Shown: in pieces, positions 42,790 through 57,600 of the stretch
How the letters are laid out: each line of letters starts with the position of its first letter
Position numbering within the stretch: the stretch's first letter is position 1
DNA from: Antedon bifida
Taxonomy: Eukaryota; Echinodermata; Crinoidea; Comatulida; Antedonidae
NCBI GenBank assembly: GCA_963402885.1
Contig: OY727098.1
Location: 1 to 64,000 of the forward strand
DNA length: 64,000 bases
Reading direction: 5' to 3'
Program-made: the position numbers and the translations under genes
The notes under the pieces: model-generated
Told to the model about the DNA's origin: nothing
Database searches by the model: none
The model's input: the letters and a program-made list of their open reading frames with translations, nothing else

Positions 42790-43923
42790 TGTATACTGTA
42801 AACATACTTTTATTACATCTGACTCACAGGGCAATAGTAATTAAACATAACAAAAGAAAATAAAATATAAAAGGACATCGTATCATTACAAATTAATTAG
42901 CTTCTCTAATTTATCTCAAGTTAGTGCATTAGAGTTAATCTTACTTATATTCGTTCGTATTTCTTACAATACAAAATGCATTCATTCAGTTCAGACAGGA
43001 AAAAATCATATCAAATTTCATTATTAATGATATTTAACTATGAAAGAACTAAGTAATATTGTCCGCTATGTCGTTCAATAAGTGTAGATAATCGACGACT
43101 TGTACATAAACGCCCTCTTGTGCAAATCAATATAGATTTAGATTATACATTATAATTTGTAGAATAATTTTCCTACATCAATAGAGGACGTTTCAGTGTC
43201 CAGTTCTAGCTGACTTTTTTACATGAGTGCTTCTGTTGCAATGCAATGTGTCAAGAGTCAGTCGGGATGCTACCGACAGACAGATCTTCAGCAACGAAAT
43301 TACACACGCATCATATAATAATTTAAGCATCAATATCTGTGTACGAAGAATTAAAACTAAACGACTATAATCATTTCAGGATTGTCGACTCGACGCCGCG
43401 CGCGTTAACACGATCACGGAACCTTCATAATATACTTTTAATTTGGCCGTGGATATTTTGTTTATTGGAATGGTAATTTAGCTCTAGTGGGAGTTTCCAA
43501 CATTCTGGTAAGAACACTTTAGATTTTTGTTTAAAAAACAAGTTTGTTTGTTTAAGGAAAAACATGACTCCGCTTTAGGAAACTACTTTCAGTCCTTTGT
43601 ATACATGAACTTGTGAATTTATTTTACGCATTGATTTTTGTCTTTAAATTATCATCATTATAATTTTATGATGTTATTGTTATGTATTCTTTTATCGATT
43701 TTATCTTTTATCGACTTTGTATTTTATTTGTTAGCATTTCAGTCACATTACAATGGTAACTGTTTTACAATGCTATATCGGAGCGTATACATACATTTTT
43801 CATCATCATTGTGAGGAACGTTCCATTCATTGTGAATTTTGCACGTATATCTTATCTCTAAATACACATTTGATGTAATTTGTTGTTAATATTGTAATGA
43901 TATTATAACATCACTATTTTAGG
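42790..43923. other. AT-rich non-coding interval
   Basis: I see no exon with splice signals, no RNA gene and no clear repeat here. Confidence 0.4.
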
Positions 43924-44022
43924 CAAATACAAGTAGAAAACAAACAGAAGTTAGGATTAGGGTTAGGTTATACCCTAACCCTAACCCTAACCCAAATACA
44001 AGTAGGAAACAAACAGAAGTTA
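43924..44022. repeat. Head-to-head interstitial telomeric repeat inside a 30-bp direct duplication
   Basis: The core is ATTAGGGTTAGG, then TTATA, then CCCTAACCCTAACCCTAACC: telomeric units in opposite orientations meeting at a small spacer. It is flanked by a direct repeat beginning CAAATACAAGTAG at 43924-43953 and 43993-44022, with a single mismatch (A or G after TAG). Confidence 0.9.
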
Positions 44023-44029
44023 ATACAAC

Positions 44030-45480
44030 TGTAGTGTAAAAAAGATAATGAGGGGAGAAGACCAAAGACACTTGAAAGTAACAAGCAATGCTATAAAAAT
44101 ATATAAAATGATATTCAATGAGAATGACAGTAATACAAAGATAGTAGAGATTGATTATTAGGAATTAAACTGTCAATAAATCTATCAGTTTGATTAAGAT
44201 AGTACTAGTGAATGCAATAACGTCGGCCTTGCTAAACAACATTGGTAGAATAATCACCGTCTTATTATATCAGTATATATCCTCTCACCAGGTGATTTGG
44301 GTTTTGCTCTGTAGAATCTTTCCACAATGTTACAAACTGAGTTTGTCTAAACGAAATTAAAATAGTTTATTTGGTTCTAATTGATTGTAAATGCAAAATA
44401 CAAGCATGTGTATGTTGTCGAGATATACTATGTGATTTGAGCCTTTTTTGTATACAGCCTTGTTTAATAGTCCATTTGAAAAACAGTTAGTAATCCAAGA
44501 TTCATTACACATTACCGCACATTCACTGAGTTGTGTCTTAATGATAATTCGATGTGATATATAATCCTCTACAGGCTTAGTACATCTCATAACACGTGGA
44601 CATCCGATCACAATTCTAAAAAAAATACGCATAATAAAAACGTGTTTTGAACCTTTGAACCGTCTATATAACGTCTAGTACATTTTCCTACTAATTACCT
44701 CTGTATATATTATTTAATTGAAATGAAAGGTATACAATAGATTGATCATACTGTTGGGAATTACTCAATTTCAAAAGCTATTTGTGCATTTTAGTCAATT
44801 GTGTTCTTTCCTTTGAAAAAAAAGATTAATCAATATCTGCCTGTCTTTATGTTCAAGTCCAAGGGCGACTTGTCGCGAATGAGCACAAAAAGGCGCAATA
44901 TGAATGTTTGTCATATTGTAGTCTGCGTTCATCAAATGAATGTATGCATTATAGATGAAAATTATACCGTACTAGGTAAATAATGAACTAAACTATCATC
45001 TTAAGTCAATAACAGCTTTAATAGACAGAAAAATATTTTTTTATTTTCATCGATTTTTTTTTTTAAATAAAATGTTTGAAATTGCAGCTGGACCCAAATG
45101 TAAGGAGATCGTGATGGCAGACAATGGTTATACGATAACACTATATTATAAAACGATACTGCACTCGCAAACAACTTGTGTGTATGTTTAATATGGAATA
45201 CATGTTTAACTATTAACATGTTGGTATTAACCAGTCACACCTCATTTAATTATAGGCCTAACTTATATTAGTCTAGTATACTAAACTAACTGCGGGAAAT
45301 AAGGACTGACTCCCGGTGGCCCACAGATTCCATAAGAGAGCCAACACCTTTGCTACCAGAAGCTTTCTAATCACGAGAAAAAACCCTTGGCTGAGACACG
45401 ATTTGATCCAGGAACTTTGGATTGGGAGGGAAGCAATAAACCCCCCAAGCTACTGCAGCTCAACTCTAACTTGTAGGATT
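44030..45480. other. AT-rich non-coding interval
   Basis: No gene is supported. The frame at 44632-44357 (minus) lacks any recognisable motif or splice context. Confidence 0.4.
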
Positions 45481-45682
45481 AACATGACTCAACCCCTTGC
45501 CTATTTTAAGTAACATTTTAAGTACATTGTCAACTGGGTTAGTTTGTTGGTCTAGCGGTTGGTCACTTACATTGGTCAATTAACATGACTCAACCCCTTG
45601 CCTATTTTAAGTAACATTTTAAGTACATTGTCAACTGGGTTAGTTTGTTGGTCTAGCGGTTGGTCACTTACATTGGTCAATT
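45481..45682. repeat. 101-bp tandem duplication
   Basis: Two identical-looking copies start AACATGACTCAACCCCTTGC at 45481 and 45582. Each contains TTGGTCTAGCGGTTGGTCAC, which resembles a tRNA A box, but no B box or tRNA fold follows. Confidence 0.92.
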
Positions 45683-45689
45683 AACATGT

Positions 45690-48600
45690 TTTGCTTGTTT
45701 ATCTGGCTTGCTTTATCTAGAAAAAGCTCATTTCTCCCGTGAATATTCATACTCTCCAATTCATGTTGTAAAATGTGTAATACAATTGATATCGGCATAG
45801 TGCTTCTTTTTAAAATGTCATAACAATTTCTTGTAGGGGAATATGTGTTATGGGCAATCAAGTATAACAATCCATAACCTGGTTGGTTTAATGAGCAGAC
45901 AATTGTAGGATATTCAACTTGCGAACATAATTGTGTTGTTCTCTAACATACCGTTTGCCAACAACCTGCGACCACTGTAGTAAACGTCCACCCACATGAG
46001 TTCGGTCGTCTCCAGCCGATCAGTCACAGACAACTGGTGAGAAAAAACATATATCAACATCATGTCTGTTTTGTTATGTTGTGTGAGGCTATTCTAATTT
46101 ATTGTCTACTTCAAACAATAGTTTTTTCACAAAATTTGCATCTCTATAACCTCTTTTATATTTTTCCAGTGTAATGACTTATTAGCGTTGATTGAAACAT
46201 GTTCCACTTGTATATTCACAACACATTAAACACTTACTGGCAAGATTTTAACTTATTGAAATACTTTGGAGTGGTGTTGCTGAATTAGCGCTGCACTATC
46301 AAACTAATTAAGTATAAGCTTTGGGTTCGTGGACTCTAAGAGCTCTTGTGGATCATTTTACTATTTCACTTAATAATTTCAGCCAACAATCTCTGTAACG
46401 TACACACTATAGTCTAAAATTGCTTTCTCTTTCCGTTTCGATTAATATATTATAGGAAAGATTTAATTTATTTTGAAATGTTCCGTGTTTATAGTATAAT
46501 CACCTTTATCACATTAAGTGAAGTCAATAGACTATAGTCGATGATTATTCAATTAAACTTTACTTATCCTCAGACCTAGATCAACTTGTTGTTCTTACCT
46601 GGAATCGTACACAACCAAAATTTCAACAATAATCACATTTATTATGTACAGGACAATTTGAAAAAGTGTATTATATTTATTTGTTTTAATGATTGCAATC
46701 GTCACATCTGGAGAGAGAGAGAATACAAGATATAACATAAGCATATTGTTATTAAACTCCCGCAATTTAATCTGTGCATTTAGTCCCTATAATGTTTTCC
46801 TTGTTACAGACGATGTTTCTACCTGAATCAATGATTCGGGCGGAGCTCTCCGCCAGGTATAGGACTATATGTGTTGCATCTATTCCATTTCAAATAAGAT
46901 TCTGCCAGTTCCATTAAAAACGAGTTTGGACTCAATGTTTAATTATAAAAGTGTACAAATAGCTCGGAATTCGCATGAATAGAATGTGATATAAATTGGA
47001 AAAGCATTTTAATATTATTTATGAGTTCTATAATGCTAATCGTCACCATACATTGCCTATAGGGGAATAGTAAACGTGAAATATGTTTTCTAATGTGACT
47101 GAATTTTAGGTTTGAATCGGCAAGGTTAGCTACAGTGATAATAAAGTGTTAAGTATAGTTGTAAATTGGCAAGGATCACGGATTCTCATTAACAACTGAT
47201 GTTGAATATAATAAAGATAAATTAAATAACATCACTCTGATACTCACCGCATACTGCGTATCATGTGATCTTTTATTCCACTTACGCACCGTACCGCATG
47301 TGATACAAACGAGATGACGTTTTACCAAATTATTATTCATGATAGGCCTATACTAGGAACAGTGTTTTTAGTGTACAAAGAAAAGTCGAGAATGGTAGTC
47401 CATGTGAGTGCAATTCTTAATTATTTTTAAAACATTAACTTTTAATGTATAATTTATTGTAGTTCTGGTAAATTTTCTTTAATAGATATTTCCCGTTTTT
47501 AAAAGAGACAAAATGATTAGTGGACTATTGTGTAATATAGATCCATATTTCCTTTTGTTTCTAAAAGTAAGTACGCAATGCATTTACAATATCATTATAA
47601 TGATGATAGTTATTTCAGACTGTTGAAATTGTCAATATGATTTCAAATGGAAGGCTTTCGATTAATGAGTGTTTATTTTAAAACCATTCATGCAATATTA
47701 TTAGAATGAAATTGGTCTTATGCCAATTGGCGATGCTGCGACATTCGAGTTCAAGTTCATTTTACCAGATGTAGATTTTTATCCAACTGCTGTTTTAAAA
47801 GATAATTAAGTCACAATTTGTTATAATTTCGTAAAGGCTTAGTCTTAAAACGATCATCTTGTTTCTCATGACAATTCGTCAAGCGAAACAAATGCAACGG
47901 GAAATTAAATAGGCTAGTTTAACTAAAATCTAAAGTAGTATCAAGTCTACATTTAATTTCCTCCTATTCAACGATTGAATGTATTATTTACACAGATAAT
48001 CTTGAGACCGGGTAGCCTATATAACGCGATCATTTTAATTAACCGATCAATTAATATGCGGTACAACTAGAGATATAGAATTTTCAAATTTGCTCGTCAT
48101 GAATAAAGTTTATGTGTAGGTTATTACACATATAACCTTTGTCAATAAATAAATTAAGTTACTAGATAATATTGAAATGAATCTTTCTCTGTTTTTTTTA
48201 TGATAATTTATCATTCTTAACATGTACAAGCGTCAAGTTAATAGCTGACTTAATTTATGCTTTTTTTTTTTACAACTTGACAAGGCTAAAACTGAAAATT
48301 TTCCAAATTCCCAAATAGAATTTATTTTCATCACTGTTATACACACATTATCAGAGAGAATATATAATACTTAGGATACATAGAAAAACAGTATTGACTA
48401 AAAAGCTAGTATTGACTCGGGGTTAGACGATCGAATTCAGAAGATATGCAATCAATAAGCAAGCTTGAGATATGGATTAGCATAATTTCAGACCCTGCAG
48501 AAAATATTTGATGCCGTATACTATACATACAATAATTGACTTTCAATACTATACACTTAGTTATATTATATTGCAGACTACTGAATATTACAGATAAAGT

Positions 48601-49745
48601 ATAACCAGTGTTTATAGTTTAAATTCAATCGATATATTTCTACTTAATTTTACTGTAACTTTATTCATTGAACAACAAGCAACTAAAGGACTCAGACTAA
48701 ACGTCCGAATTTGGGCGTTAATCTACAATGTTATACTCATTTTAGAAATGGACCCACTCTGTGGTCCGTGTAGTGTAGTTGCATATTACAATTATTATTA
48801 CACACATTGTTTGTAAATGAGATACCATTGACCTACTTAGTGTATTTCAATGTATAGTACTATAATAGTTCAATAACAATAGATATGTAGATAAAGATTG
48901 TTTGAGACCAACAAAATAGGACAGTGAAGCCGGGGCGGATCTGTTATATTTGTCAGTACCCATGAAATGTAACATTACACGTGTTGAATCTTGAAACAAA
49001 TCAAACAAATATTGTTACTAGTTGCCAATCATCTATCAAGTAAGGAAACATAAAGAGATGTACGGAAGCCCGAGGCATGCAATATCACGCTATCACCATA
49101 TAATTGCTACGCTATATTATATTTATTGGGGCAATTTACATCGTTATTACAATTCGGTTAGATATCTATAGGTACGTGCTGAATCAATAGCGAGTTTTAA
49201 TGATCTGGAACGAATCGATGGATAATGATAGGGTTTGGTTATAGGTTAGCTGGTTATCGCCAACATTATCTTATCTGAATCATCACAATAACAAAATATA
49301 TAATAATCATGGTCTTGTTTATTTGCATTACAATAAGTCGCGTTCTATTTAATTAATACGATGTATTATTTCATACGAACAATGATGAAGTAAGCCATGA
49401 TAACTATAAGAAATGATATTAAGATACGCATCTGTTTATAGGCATATTCTTATTGATGAAAGTCATTGTTACAGACATTAGAGTACTAAATACAATACGT
49501 CTTTCATTTGTTTCCATTCCGTTTGAATTAATACATTATTTATTTAATTATTTTACCATCTTTACTGAAGGTGGCCTAACCTGTTTTTGTAAGGATCTGG
49601 CCATTATGGGCCGTCGATAAACATACAATTAATACATACAAACATACAATTATAATATGCAGGATAACTAAAAAAGATGATGAAAATATACTTATAAAAC
49701 TCAAAACTAAATAATGATGCTGGTTAGTAATTCAACGTATTTCAG
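45690..49745. other. Four-kilobase AT-rich interval without genes
   Basis: I find no exon-like open frame bounded by splice sites and no RNA gene. The only simple sequence of note is a short GAGAGAGAGAG run near 46712. It is part of the long upstream region of the RET-like gene and could hold regulatory DNA. Confidence 0.4.
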
Positions 49746-49754
49746 GCAATTCAA

Positions 49755-50462
49755 AATGTTTCTAGTCCAGTCTCTTTCTGTGGAATACAGAACATAGTAT
49801 TAACGGATAAAGTATGGGCCATTTGAAATGGGTTAGATTCTAGTCCAGTCTCTTTCTGTGGAATACAGAACATAGTATTAACGGATAAAGTATGGGCCAT
49901 TTGAAATGGGTTAGATTCTAGTCCAGTCTCTTTCTGTGGAATACAGAACATCGTATTAACGGATAAAGTATGGGCCATTTGAAATGGGTTAGATTCTAGT
50001 CCAGTCTCTTTCTGTGGAATACAGAACATCGTATTAACGGATAAAGTATGGGCCATTTGAAATGGGTTAGATTCTAGTCCAGTCTCTTTCTGTGGAATAC
50101 AGAACATCGTATTAACGGATAAAGTATGGGCCATTTGAAATGCTTTAGGTTCTAGTCCAGTCTCTTTCTGTGGAATACAGAACATAGTATTAACGGATAA
50201 AGTATGGGCCATTTGAAATGGGTTAGGTTCTAGTCCAGTCTCTTTCTGTGGAATACAGAACATAGTATTAACGGATAAAGTATGGGCCATTTGAAATGGG
50301 TTAGGTTCTAGTCCAGTCTCTTTCTGTGGAATACAGAACATCGTATTAACGGATAAAGTATGGGCCATTTGAAATGGGTTAGGTTCTAGTCCAGTCTCTT
50401 TCTGTGGAATACAGAACATCGTATTAACGGATACAGTATGGGCCATTTGAAATGCTTTAGGT
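49755..50462. repeat. 78-bp minisatellite, nine copies
   Basis: The unit starts TCTAGTCCAGTCTCTTTCTG and contains CATAGTATTAACGGATAAAG and TATGGGCCATTTGAAATG. Copies differ at a few sites (ATAG/ATCG, GATTC/GGTTC). Seventy-eight is 26 codons, so the minus strand is open for 231 codons; this is a repeat artefact. Confidence 0.97.
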
Positions 50463-50554
50463 TGAAATAGATCAACATTTAAAACTTGTTGCTTTATTTT
50501 GGAAACATTTTTTAGAAACTATAAATTGTCATTCATGATACTGTGAGTACATAC

Positions 50555-50620
50555 CTGGATTTGATTTCAGGACCCTGGATTTGATTTCATGACCCTGGAT
50601 TTGATTTCAGGACCCTGGAT
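50555..50620. repeat. 20-bp tandem repeat, about 3.3 copies
   Basis: The unit is CTGGATTTGATTTCAGGACC with one G-to-T variant in the second copy. Confidence 0.92.
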
Positions 50621-50624
50621 TATT

Positions 50625-51895
50625 AAGCAATGTTAAGCTACGTTTACATTCCGTACTTAAACAGTATAATAAAGCTTACAATTTATTTTAGGGAATTGGT
50701 AACTTTATTTTAAAATGCTACATTTATTTAGGCCTACTATTGCAAATGTAACGAAGACATAAAACTGGACAATTCGTATAGCCGTTGATTACGTTTGGAA
50801 TATAATATGCAAATAACATTACCTTTGTCAAGGAGGATATGTTTTATTACTAGTGTATGTGTTTAAAATAAACGATAGAAAAGCGCCATCACATTATTAT
50901 AATATTTCAAATGTGAAATTCCAAAACAAAATATTGAGTCACGTACATAATGTAATATTAAATTCCCGCTATTTAATTTGAGAGATCGAGTTTAAATTTG
51001 AGTAATAAATCATATTTAGTAATTAAAAGAGTTAGGCCTACCAGTGTGGGGTCTTTAAACTGAGGCATAGAGTACCTTAATGAGATATTTTTAATTAGAA
51101 AAAAAATGAAACTGTGTTGTAGGTTGATGACATGATACAAGATGTTATTATTAAAAAGAATTGAACCAACCTCCTTCAAATGTACTTCCTAATATAAACA
51201 TTGAACAAAATACGATATTAAAACACCCATTGTATGCCGTTTTAGTATAAATACTAATCGCCTCTCGATCGTTCAACCTCTCCCACACGACATATATTTC
51301 CAATTCTGTTAATTAACATTCTATTATTAAGTTTCTCTTTTTGATTTAATTCGATTTAATTTGATTTAAGTCGTCTAAAGATTCGTCGAAACCGATTTAA
51401 TCATATATAATAATGTTCTATGCGTGGTTGTTGTAGAACATGTTGTGGTTGCTATTAATTTACATAACATGTATTTATTTTGGCAAAGTTTGATGTTACC
51501 TTTGAATTCCTCCATGTTTGAATAGACTTTTTGTTTTCATATTGTCGACTTCTAAGAGGTACAGGATACACTTGATATGTTAAGACTAAACTTGCCCCAA
51601 GTCTGTTAGTTCATGGAGTATTGTTTACTACATGGTTAGTTATTGTCTTTTACATTCCAGTCGGCGTTTCGATATTTGTATACAGCTGGAAGTTTTATAC
51701 GTATGACTATCTATACTAACTATAGCGTAGAGATGTCACATATAAACATTATTATTATTAAATGTACAGTTTTCAGGTAAATATAATATTATGTGACCTT
51801 AAAATGGTATATTTTTGTTAGGCGGACAATATAGCTTTAAAGATCAACGGCATATTAATTTAATAAAGGCTTACTTTCTGATAGAGGTGTGTTCA
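50625..51895. other. AT-rich non-coding interval
   Basis: No gene or RNA is supported. A cluster of GATTTAATTCGATTTAATTT near 51340-51375 is simple sequence. Confidence 0.4.
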
Positions 51896-51897
51896 AA

Positions 51898-52345
51898 CAA
51901 ATAATAAACGTTTGATGGGTAGACTATTTCAAATAATGAACGTTGGATGGGTAGACTATTTCAAATAATGAACGTTGGATGAGTAGACTATTTCAAATAA
52001 TGAACGTTGGATGGGTAGACTATTTCAAATAATGAACGTTGGATGGGTAGACTATTTCAAATAATGAACGTTGGATGAGTAGACTATTTCAAATAATGAA
52101 CGTTGGATGGGTAGACTATTTCAAATAATGAACGTTGGATGGGTAGACTATTTCAAATAATGAACGTTGGATGGGTAGACTATTTCAAATAATGAACGTT
52201 GGATGGGTAGACTATTTCAAATAATGAACGTTGGATGGGTAGACTATTTCAAATAATGAACGTTGGATGGGTAGACTATTTCAAATAATGAACGTTGGAT
52301 GGGTAGACTATTTCAAATAATGAACGTTGGATGGGTAGAATATTT
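51898..52345. repeat. 32-bp minisatellite, about 14 copies
   Basis: The unit is read as AATAATGAACGTTGGATGGG followed by TAGACTATTTCA. Most copies are identical; a few have GATGAG, and the first copy reads AACGTTTGATGGG. Confidence 0.97.
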
Positions 52346-52349
52346 TCAT

Positions 52350-55300
52350 TCGCTGATCGCCTGACTGTCCTATATTCAACAAGGTGTAATAGATCTGTCA
52401 ATGTTTCAACTTATGAAAACTCAAAAACATTCATTATTTGTATAGAATTACTGTAATATACACCAATTTAAATATTATGCGCATGCGTGATGATGTTTCT
52501 AGAATGTACTGTAAGCAATAGGTTAGTTTGCTAGGTTGTTAGATGAGTGTACTTTACTGAATCAAATATATTCACGTTCATTTTTTATATTACATGCACT
52601 ACCTGTTATAAAGCTGTGATAACATTTAATACTTGATATGCTAATTACAGGCAGCGCCATAGTGTTTAATGTTTATTTTTTTATACAATATTGCAACCAC
52701 ATTAATAAAACTCTATGCTAGGCCTCCTACTTGTTTTCAGAAAGTGAACATCATCAATACCCTGGTGCTAAGGTTTATATACACTTCATATATAGATGAT
52801 AAAAGCCTGTTGCATTAACGCGAATTGAACATACATGGAAGTAATGACGCATGCGCACATAAACTGGCATTTATTCGCGTATTTGTACTATTACTAGTCA
52901 TTTTCCAATAACTTTGCAAATATTTGCGCGAATTTAACATCATTGAGATCGCTGTCGGCTGCACGTTGTTTTTTTTATGTGGTAATGGAGTACATAAAAA
53001 TAATTAATACGCGTGCGCACATAAATAGACATTTGAATCGTGTGAATAATTTCGTCTAGTGGAAACAAGGCTTAATTTCGATGTTCAAAAGTACCATATT
53101 CGATTTCGTTTAATATTATTAATTTTAAGACGTTTGAAAATTAGCTGGAAAAGCCAGAGCATTGTCGTGTTGTACGGACATCGGAGTACTTTACTCTATA
53201 GGAAGATCATGTCCTTATATGTATCTCTAACTCTAATGTTTACTATTATAATTAATGAATCCATTACAATTTTGCAAACGATACCTATATTGAAAATGTT
53301 GTTTAACTATTGTGTCACGACAAATAAAATTAATTATTGCTATAAGAATTGTAAATGTATTAGACACATTCACAAGCGTGTTCAGATGCACAATATGATG
53401 TTTTGAAACTATTAGGCCTGATGCGGTTTATTCGTATTGCGCTAAAAGTAAGACACCGCATCTAATTAAGTAAGCGATAAACGGCATGCGAACACATCTT
53501 TTGTTCTAGTAATTGTTTGAACTAGTTACTATCATCAAGTCATGTGCCGATTAATTTCAAAATGTCATTCACCCTTTATAGCTGGAATTAGAAAACTATT
53601 CCCAGAAGGCTTGTCGCGTGATCATAAACATGATTAACAGACTTACTTTATTAAGTAACGGACTCTTAATATCTTTATTTAAATCAAGAATTGTTTTAGT
53701 TTACCTCTCTTCCTTTCCCAAATATTAATGTTTTATGGTAAAATCAGGCATGCTAATTCCGGTATATCTCATTTAAATTAAAATCTAACTAATATTTCAC
53801 CTTTATTTTAGAATGAAAATGTCTTCCCTTGTTTCTTAATCCATGCCCTCTTCCATTGTCTTCAAAACATCTTTTAACGATGATAATAAAGCGATGTTCT
53901 TTGTGAAATTCAACATGTATAATCGGATCGTCTGAGAACGGTATTCTTACTTACATAAGCTACAAGAAATTGCAATACTCATTCGGTTAAATAACTATCT
54001 ATCAATATTCAGAATAGCCTAAGCACACGTCTAAACATAAATTTACAGTGTCCTTAAAATGATTTAAGAAAATTTACTATGCTAAGCAACCTAATACTTT
54101 ATCATCAGTTTAAGATATTCGCGATTGAATGCTTCTGTGAGTTTAATTTCCCATTTGATTTGTTAAATTACGCAGCACACTGTCTTAAGTATATAGGCCA
54201 TTAGATCAAGTGGTTGAAGGGAACCCTCAGGTTACTCATTAAAATGCATAATTTAATTGGATCGGGAGTTAATTGCTCATGTGTTTTAAACGGTTATTCA
54301 CATATATCTTATGTAATATACAACAATTAATGTGAAACATCTGTGTTGCTATAAATAGATTATGTGATAGAGTTATAAAACATGTGTGTTCATTCGTCCT
54401 TCTCGATTTCCTTCATTTGTCTGTCCAACTCACTTTTCGTTCTTTCATTCGATCGCCATAATATTTAAAATGTAAATTGATGGGTGATAAATGATATAAT
54501 GAAATGTGTTTGTAATCAGTGATTTAACATTCACACCGCCAAGCAGCAATACTAAAAATATTAAAATGTGAAAACGGGAAAATGATAGGAGGGTTACAAA
54601 CTCGATCTGTATATAAGGTGTAATTTGCATGCTATAGAAATGAAATGATACGCTAAAGGCATGCTTTAAAACAAAAAATGTATAAATAAAATGGAAAATA
54701 TTGCATACTGGTTTTATTGTTGATAAGGGGGTACAAACTCTTCTGTCTATAAAGGTGTAATACAGGCACCGCATTATTTTACTCTCACTTCACAGCGTTT
54801 AATTTTAAATGTACGTTAAATTTTTTATGTGCAAATGAAAAGACATGTTGTTTTTATCTTAAACCGTAGCCAATGGAGCATGGAAAAGAAACCAGCAATC
54901 CGTATATACTATTATTACTATCTAAGTTTAATAATAGCTATACTGTCTGAGGTAACATTATAAAGATATTTATTCCTACTGAACAGGCCACCAAGGTTAA
55001 ATATACCGGTAAAATGATAGAAGATCAATGTTCGATTATTGCATTATTATTGTTTGTTTGTTTGTAGATGTTTTTACCACATACAACAACATTACAGTCA
55101 TGCATTTGTATCAATTTTAGAACTAAGACATTAGGCCTAAGGTCTGTATAATGGTGGTCAATTTTTATTTGTTATGGAATTAAATATTGAAAACGTTATG
55201 TTTCACTGTAATATGAAAGGTTAAAATCGATGTATCAGTTGGATTTCAACTTCCTAGAGGTTTATTGGCAAAGCTTCAAGTATGATTTACTCTCTGTTGG

Positions 55301-57600
55301 TTGGTGACACTCACAACCTTTTAATACCCACAAATCATAGTGCTAATTGCCAAATAATTTTGTAAACATATAATTATATATTTTGTTTATAGCTTCACTT
55401 CATATATACTTAAGCATTTTCAATTAGATGGTAATTAAATAATGATTTAATATGTCATTCTAGGTCGTGAGGATTTGGGGAATAGGTAGTAACATAACAT
55501 ATTACACACAACTAAAGCCTAGCTGTATTTGACAGTAATACATGGTTTACCGTGCATTATGAAAGAATAGAGGGGAAATTGGGAAAACTAGGAGAGGTGT
55601 ACACAGGAGTAATATAATACACCAGGATGGTGTCGTAAACCATAACCTAATCTTCAACAATATTCTATAATAACTGTCTACATATTAATTAGGCAAGGTG
55701 GCAATATTACATCATACGTAACACAATGCTTAATTACATTAAATACAATCGATAATTACAACACAAAATCTGTTATTGATTCGACATTAAAATATCTTTA
55801 AACACTTTTATGGCGGAGCTTTCCAAAATGTATTTATTAAGTGCTTGCTAGTTGTGTAAGTCTATTATTAATATTCATTAGTTTTCTAGTAACCTGACCT
55901 TTATTATAAGAGTGCTATAAACTCTTGTGCTATCTTGTTAGTTCGGTAAGATGCTTTAGCGATTCGATCAAGTGTAGCGAATACTCAAGAGAATCTATAC
56001 AGAAGTCAGCCGATTAAACAGAATTAATATTAAATGCAATATCAATCCTTATTTGATTTTCTGGGGTTTTTATAGGCAAGATATCTAACATTTAGCAATT
56101 TATATATTCCATTATGATGTTAAAATAAAAATCAAATCACAAAAAAGAAACTTGGGATTTACATAACACAATAAAAATGGCACAGATCAATATACACATA
56201 TAAAGACAAAAACACATTTACCAATTAGATATCAAAAATATATGGTTGAAGAATTATCTTTAAATTACTAATTAACTGTGTAAAACAAATAGATGTCTAG
56301 CATATGTACATATTTTAAAATGCTGGGAGCTGTAGGCCTATGCATTCCAAGGAATATGAAGCAGCCTATACAGTAGAAGCAGACTACGTTTAAATACCAC
56401 CTACAATTAAGAAGGTTTTTATACATAATAACTAAAAGAATATTCTTAAAAGAATATTATAGTAGATTACACATTTTAATAATGAACAAAATGCAAGAGT
56501 TGGTTAAATGTATGTGTATTATAATTACTTGAATAACAATACAGTTTCAAAAATTGGTGAAGTATATTTAGAATTACAATCCTATATATATTTTAAGATT
56601 TCAATAAATGCTTAGAAATGGTATAAACTACGATTAAACAAATTATATTATCTTCTATACTCTCTGCCTCAATTTGTATGTAGAGACACGAGAATATTCC
56701 TTTAAGATCCAAATTAATTCGAATTTTGAATTAAAAGATCCTCGCAACCTAAGCATAATTGTCCTATATTACCAGGGTATTAATAATGTGATAATCCATT
56801 TTAAGTAGGCCCAGTGAAACATGAATTATGATATACAATAGAAATATTGAACACATTATACCTGAATAATCCTCAACAATGCGTTACCCATGTCAAATAA
56901 TTTGTCATTCACTTGTGAATGTCATTTTGCAATTGGTCAACACAAATGTTTTATTCGGAAATATCTTGGTTCGGTTTGCTAGTGCTAATAAATAATTGTT
57001 AAATATGACCATAATTATATTTGTTAAATGGCTTTTAAAATTGCGTCAAGAAACACAATTTAACCAGAAATCGGAAGAACACAGAAAAAATACAAGTATA
57101 AATCATATAAATAATGCTGGGTTCTCAAAAACATTGTGCCCTAAAGGTCTCAAACCACGTGATCGATTGATTGACAATCACTTTAAAATAAGCCATGAAA
57201 ATAACGGGGTTTTGTCCTTTGCTAACAACTATGGCAATAGATATCTATGAAAACGCTTAGTTCTTTGTTTTTTTTAAAATCCTGTATCACTTTTGTTAAT
57301 GTTATTTTCTTATATTTTGTACATAATTTAGTTTAAGTTTCCTTAAATAGACCTATTTAAATAAAATTATTTCTTTCTTCTTTTTTTTTTAACTTTTATT
57401 TTACTTACTCTGGACACACCTTCATTCAAGAAGTGTGCCACTGTTTAAAAAATGTAGCTTCCAAATAAATTATTATATAATTATTATCTTTAGTTAAGTT
57501 TAATATCCACCTCCACCACCCCCGGGTCATCCCATAGGCAGGTGTGACCATCACATGAGTTATCAGTCTGTAACCTTAGGCCTAGCTACCTGCGTCTGTC
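52350..57600. other. Five-kilobase interval upstream of the RET-like gene, no genes seen
   Basis: Open frames at 53059-53406, 54774-54445 (minus) and 56996-57250 have no recognisable domain and no splice context. Two stretches around 52850 and 53010 share CGCATGCGCACATAAA-like sequence. This may be promoter-distal regulatory DNA, but I see no proof. Confidence 0.4.

Noticed and set aside
45550-45575. tRNA-like A box TTGGTCTAGCGGTTGGTCAC
   Set aside because: No B box or cloverleaf follows; it lies in a 101-bp duplication.
49751-50446. 231-codon minus-strand open frame with a 26-residue repeat
   Set aside because: The period of 78 is a multiple of three and the unit lacks a stop, so the frame is an artefact of the minisatellite.
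52830-53050. CGCATGCGCAC-like motifs as NRF1 promoter sites
   Set aside because: The motifs occur in two related repeat-like stretches far from any gene start, so they are more likely part of a decayed repeat.
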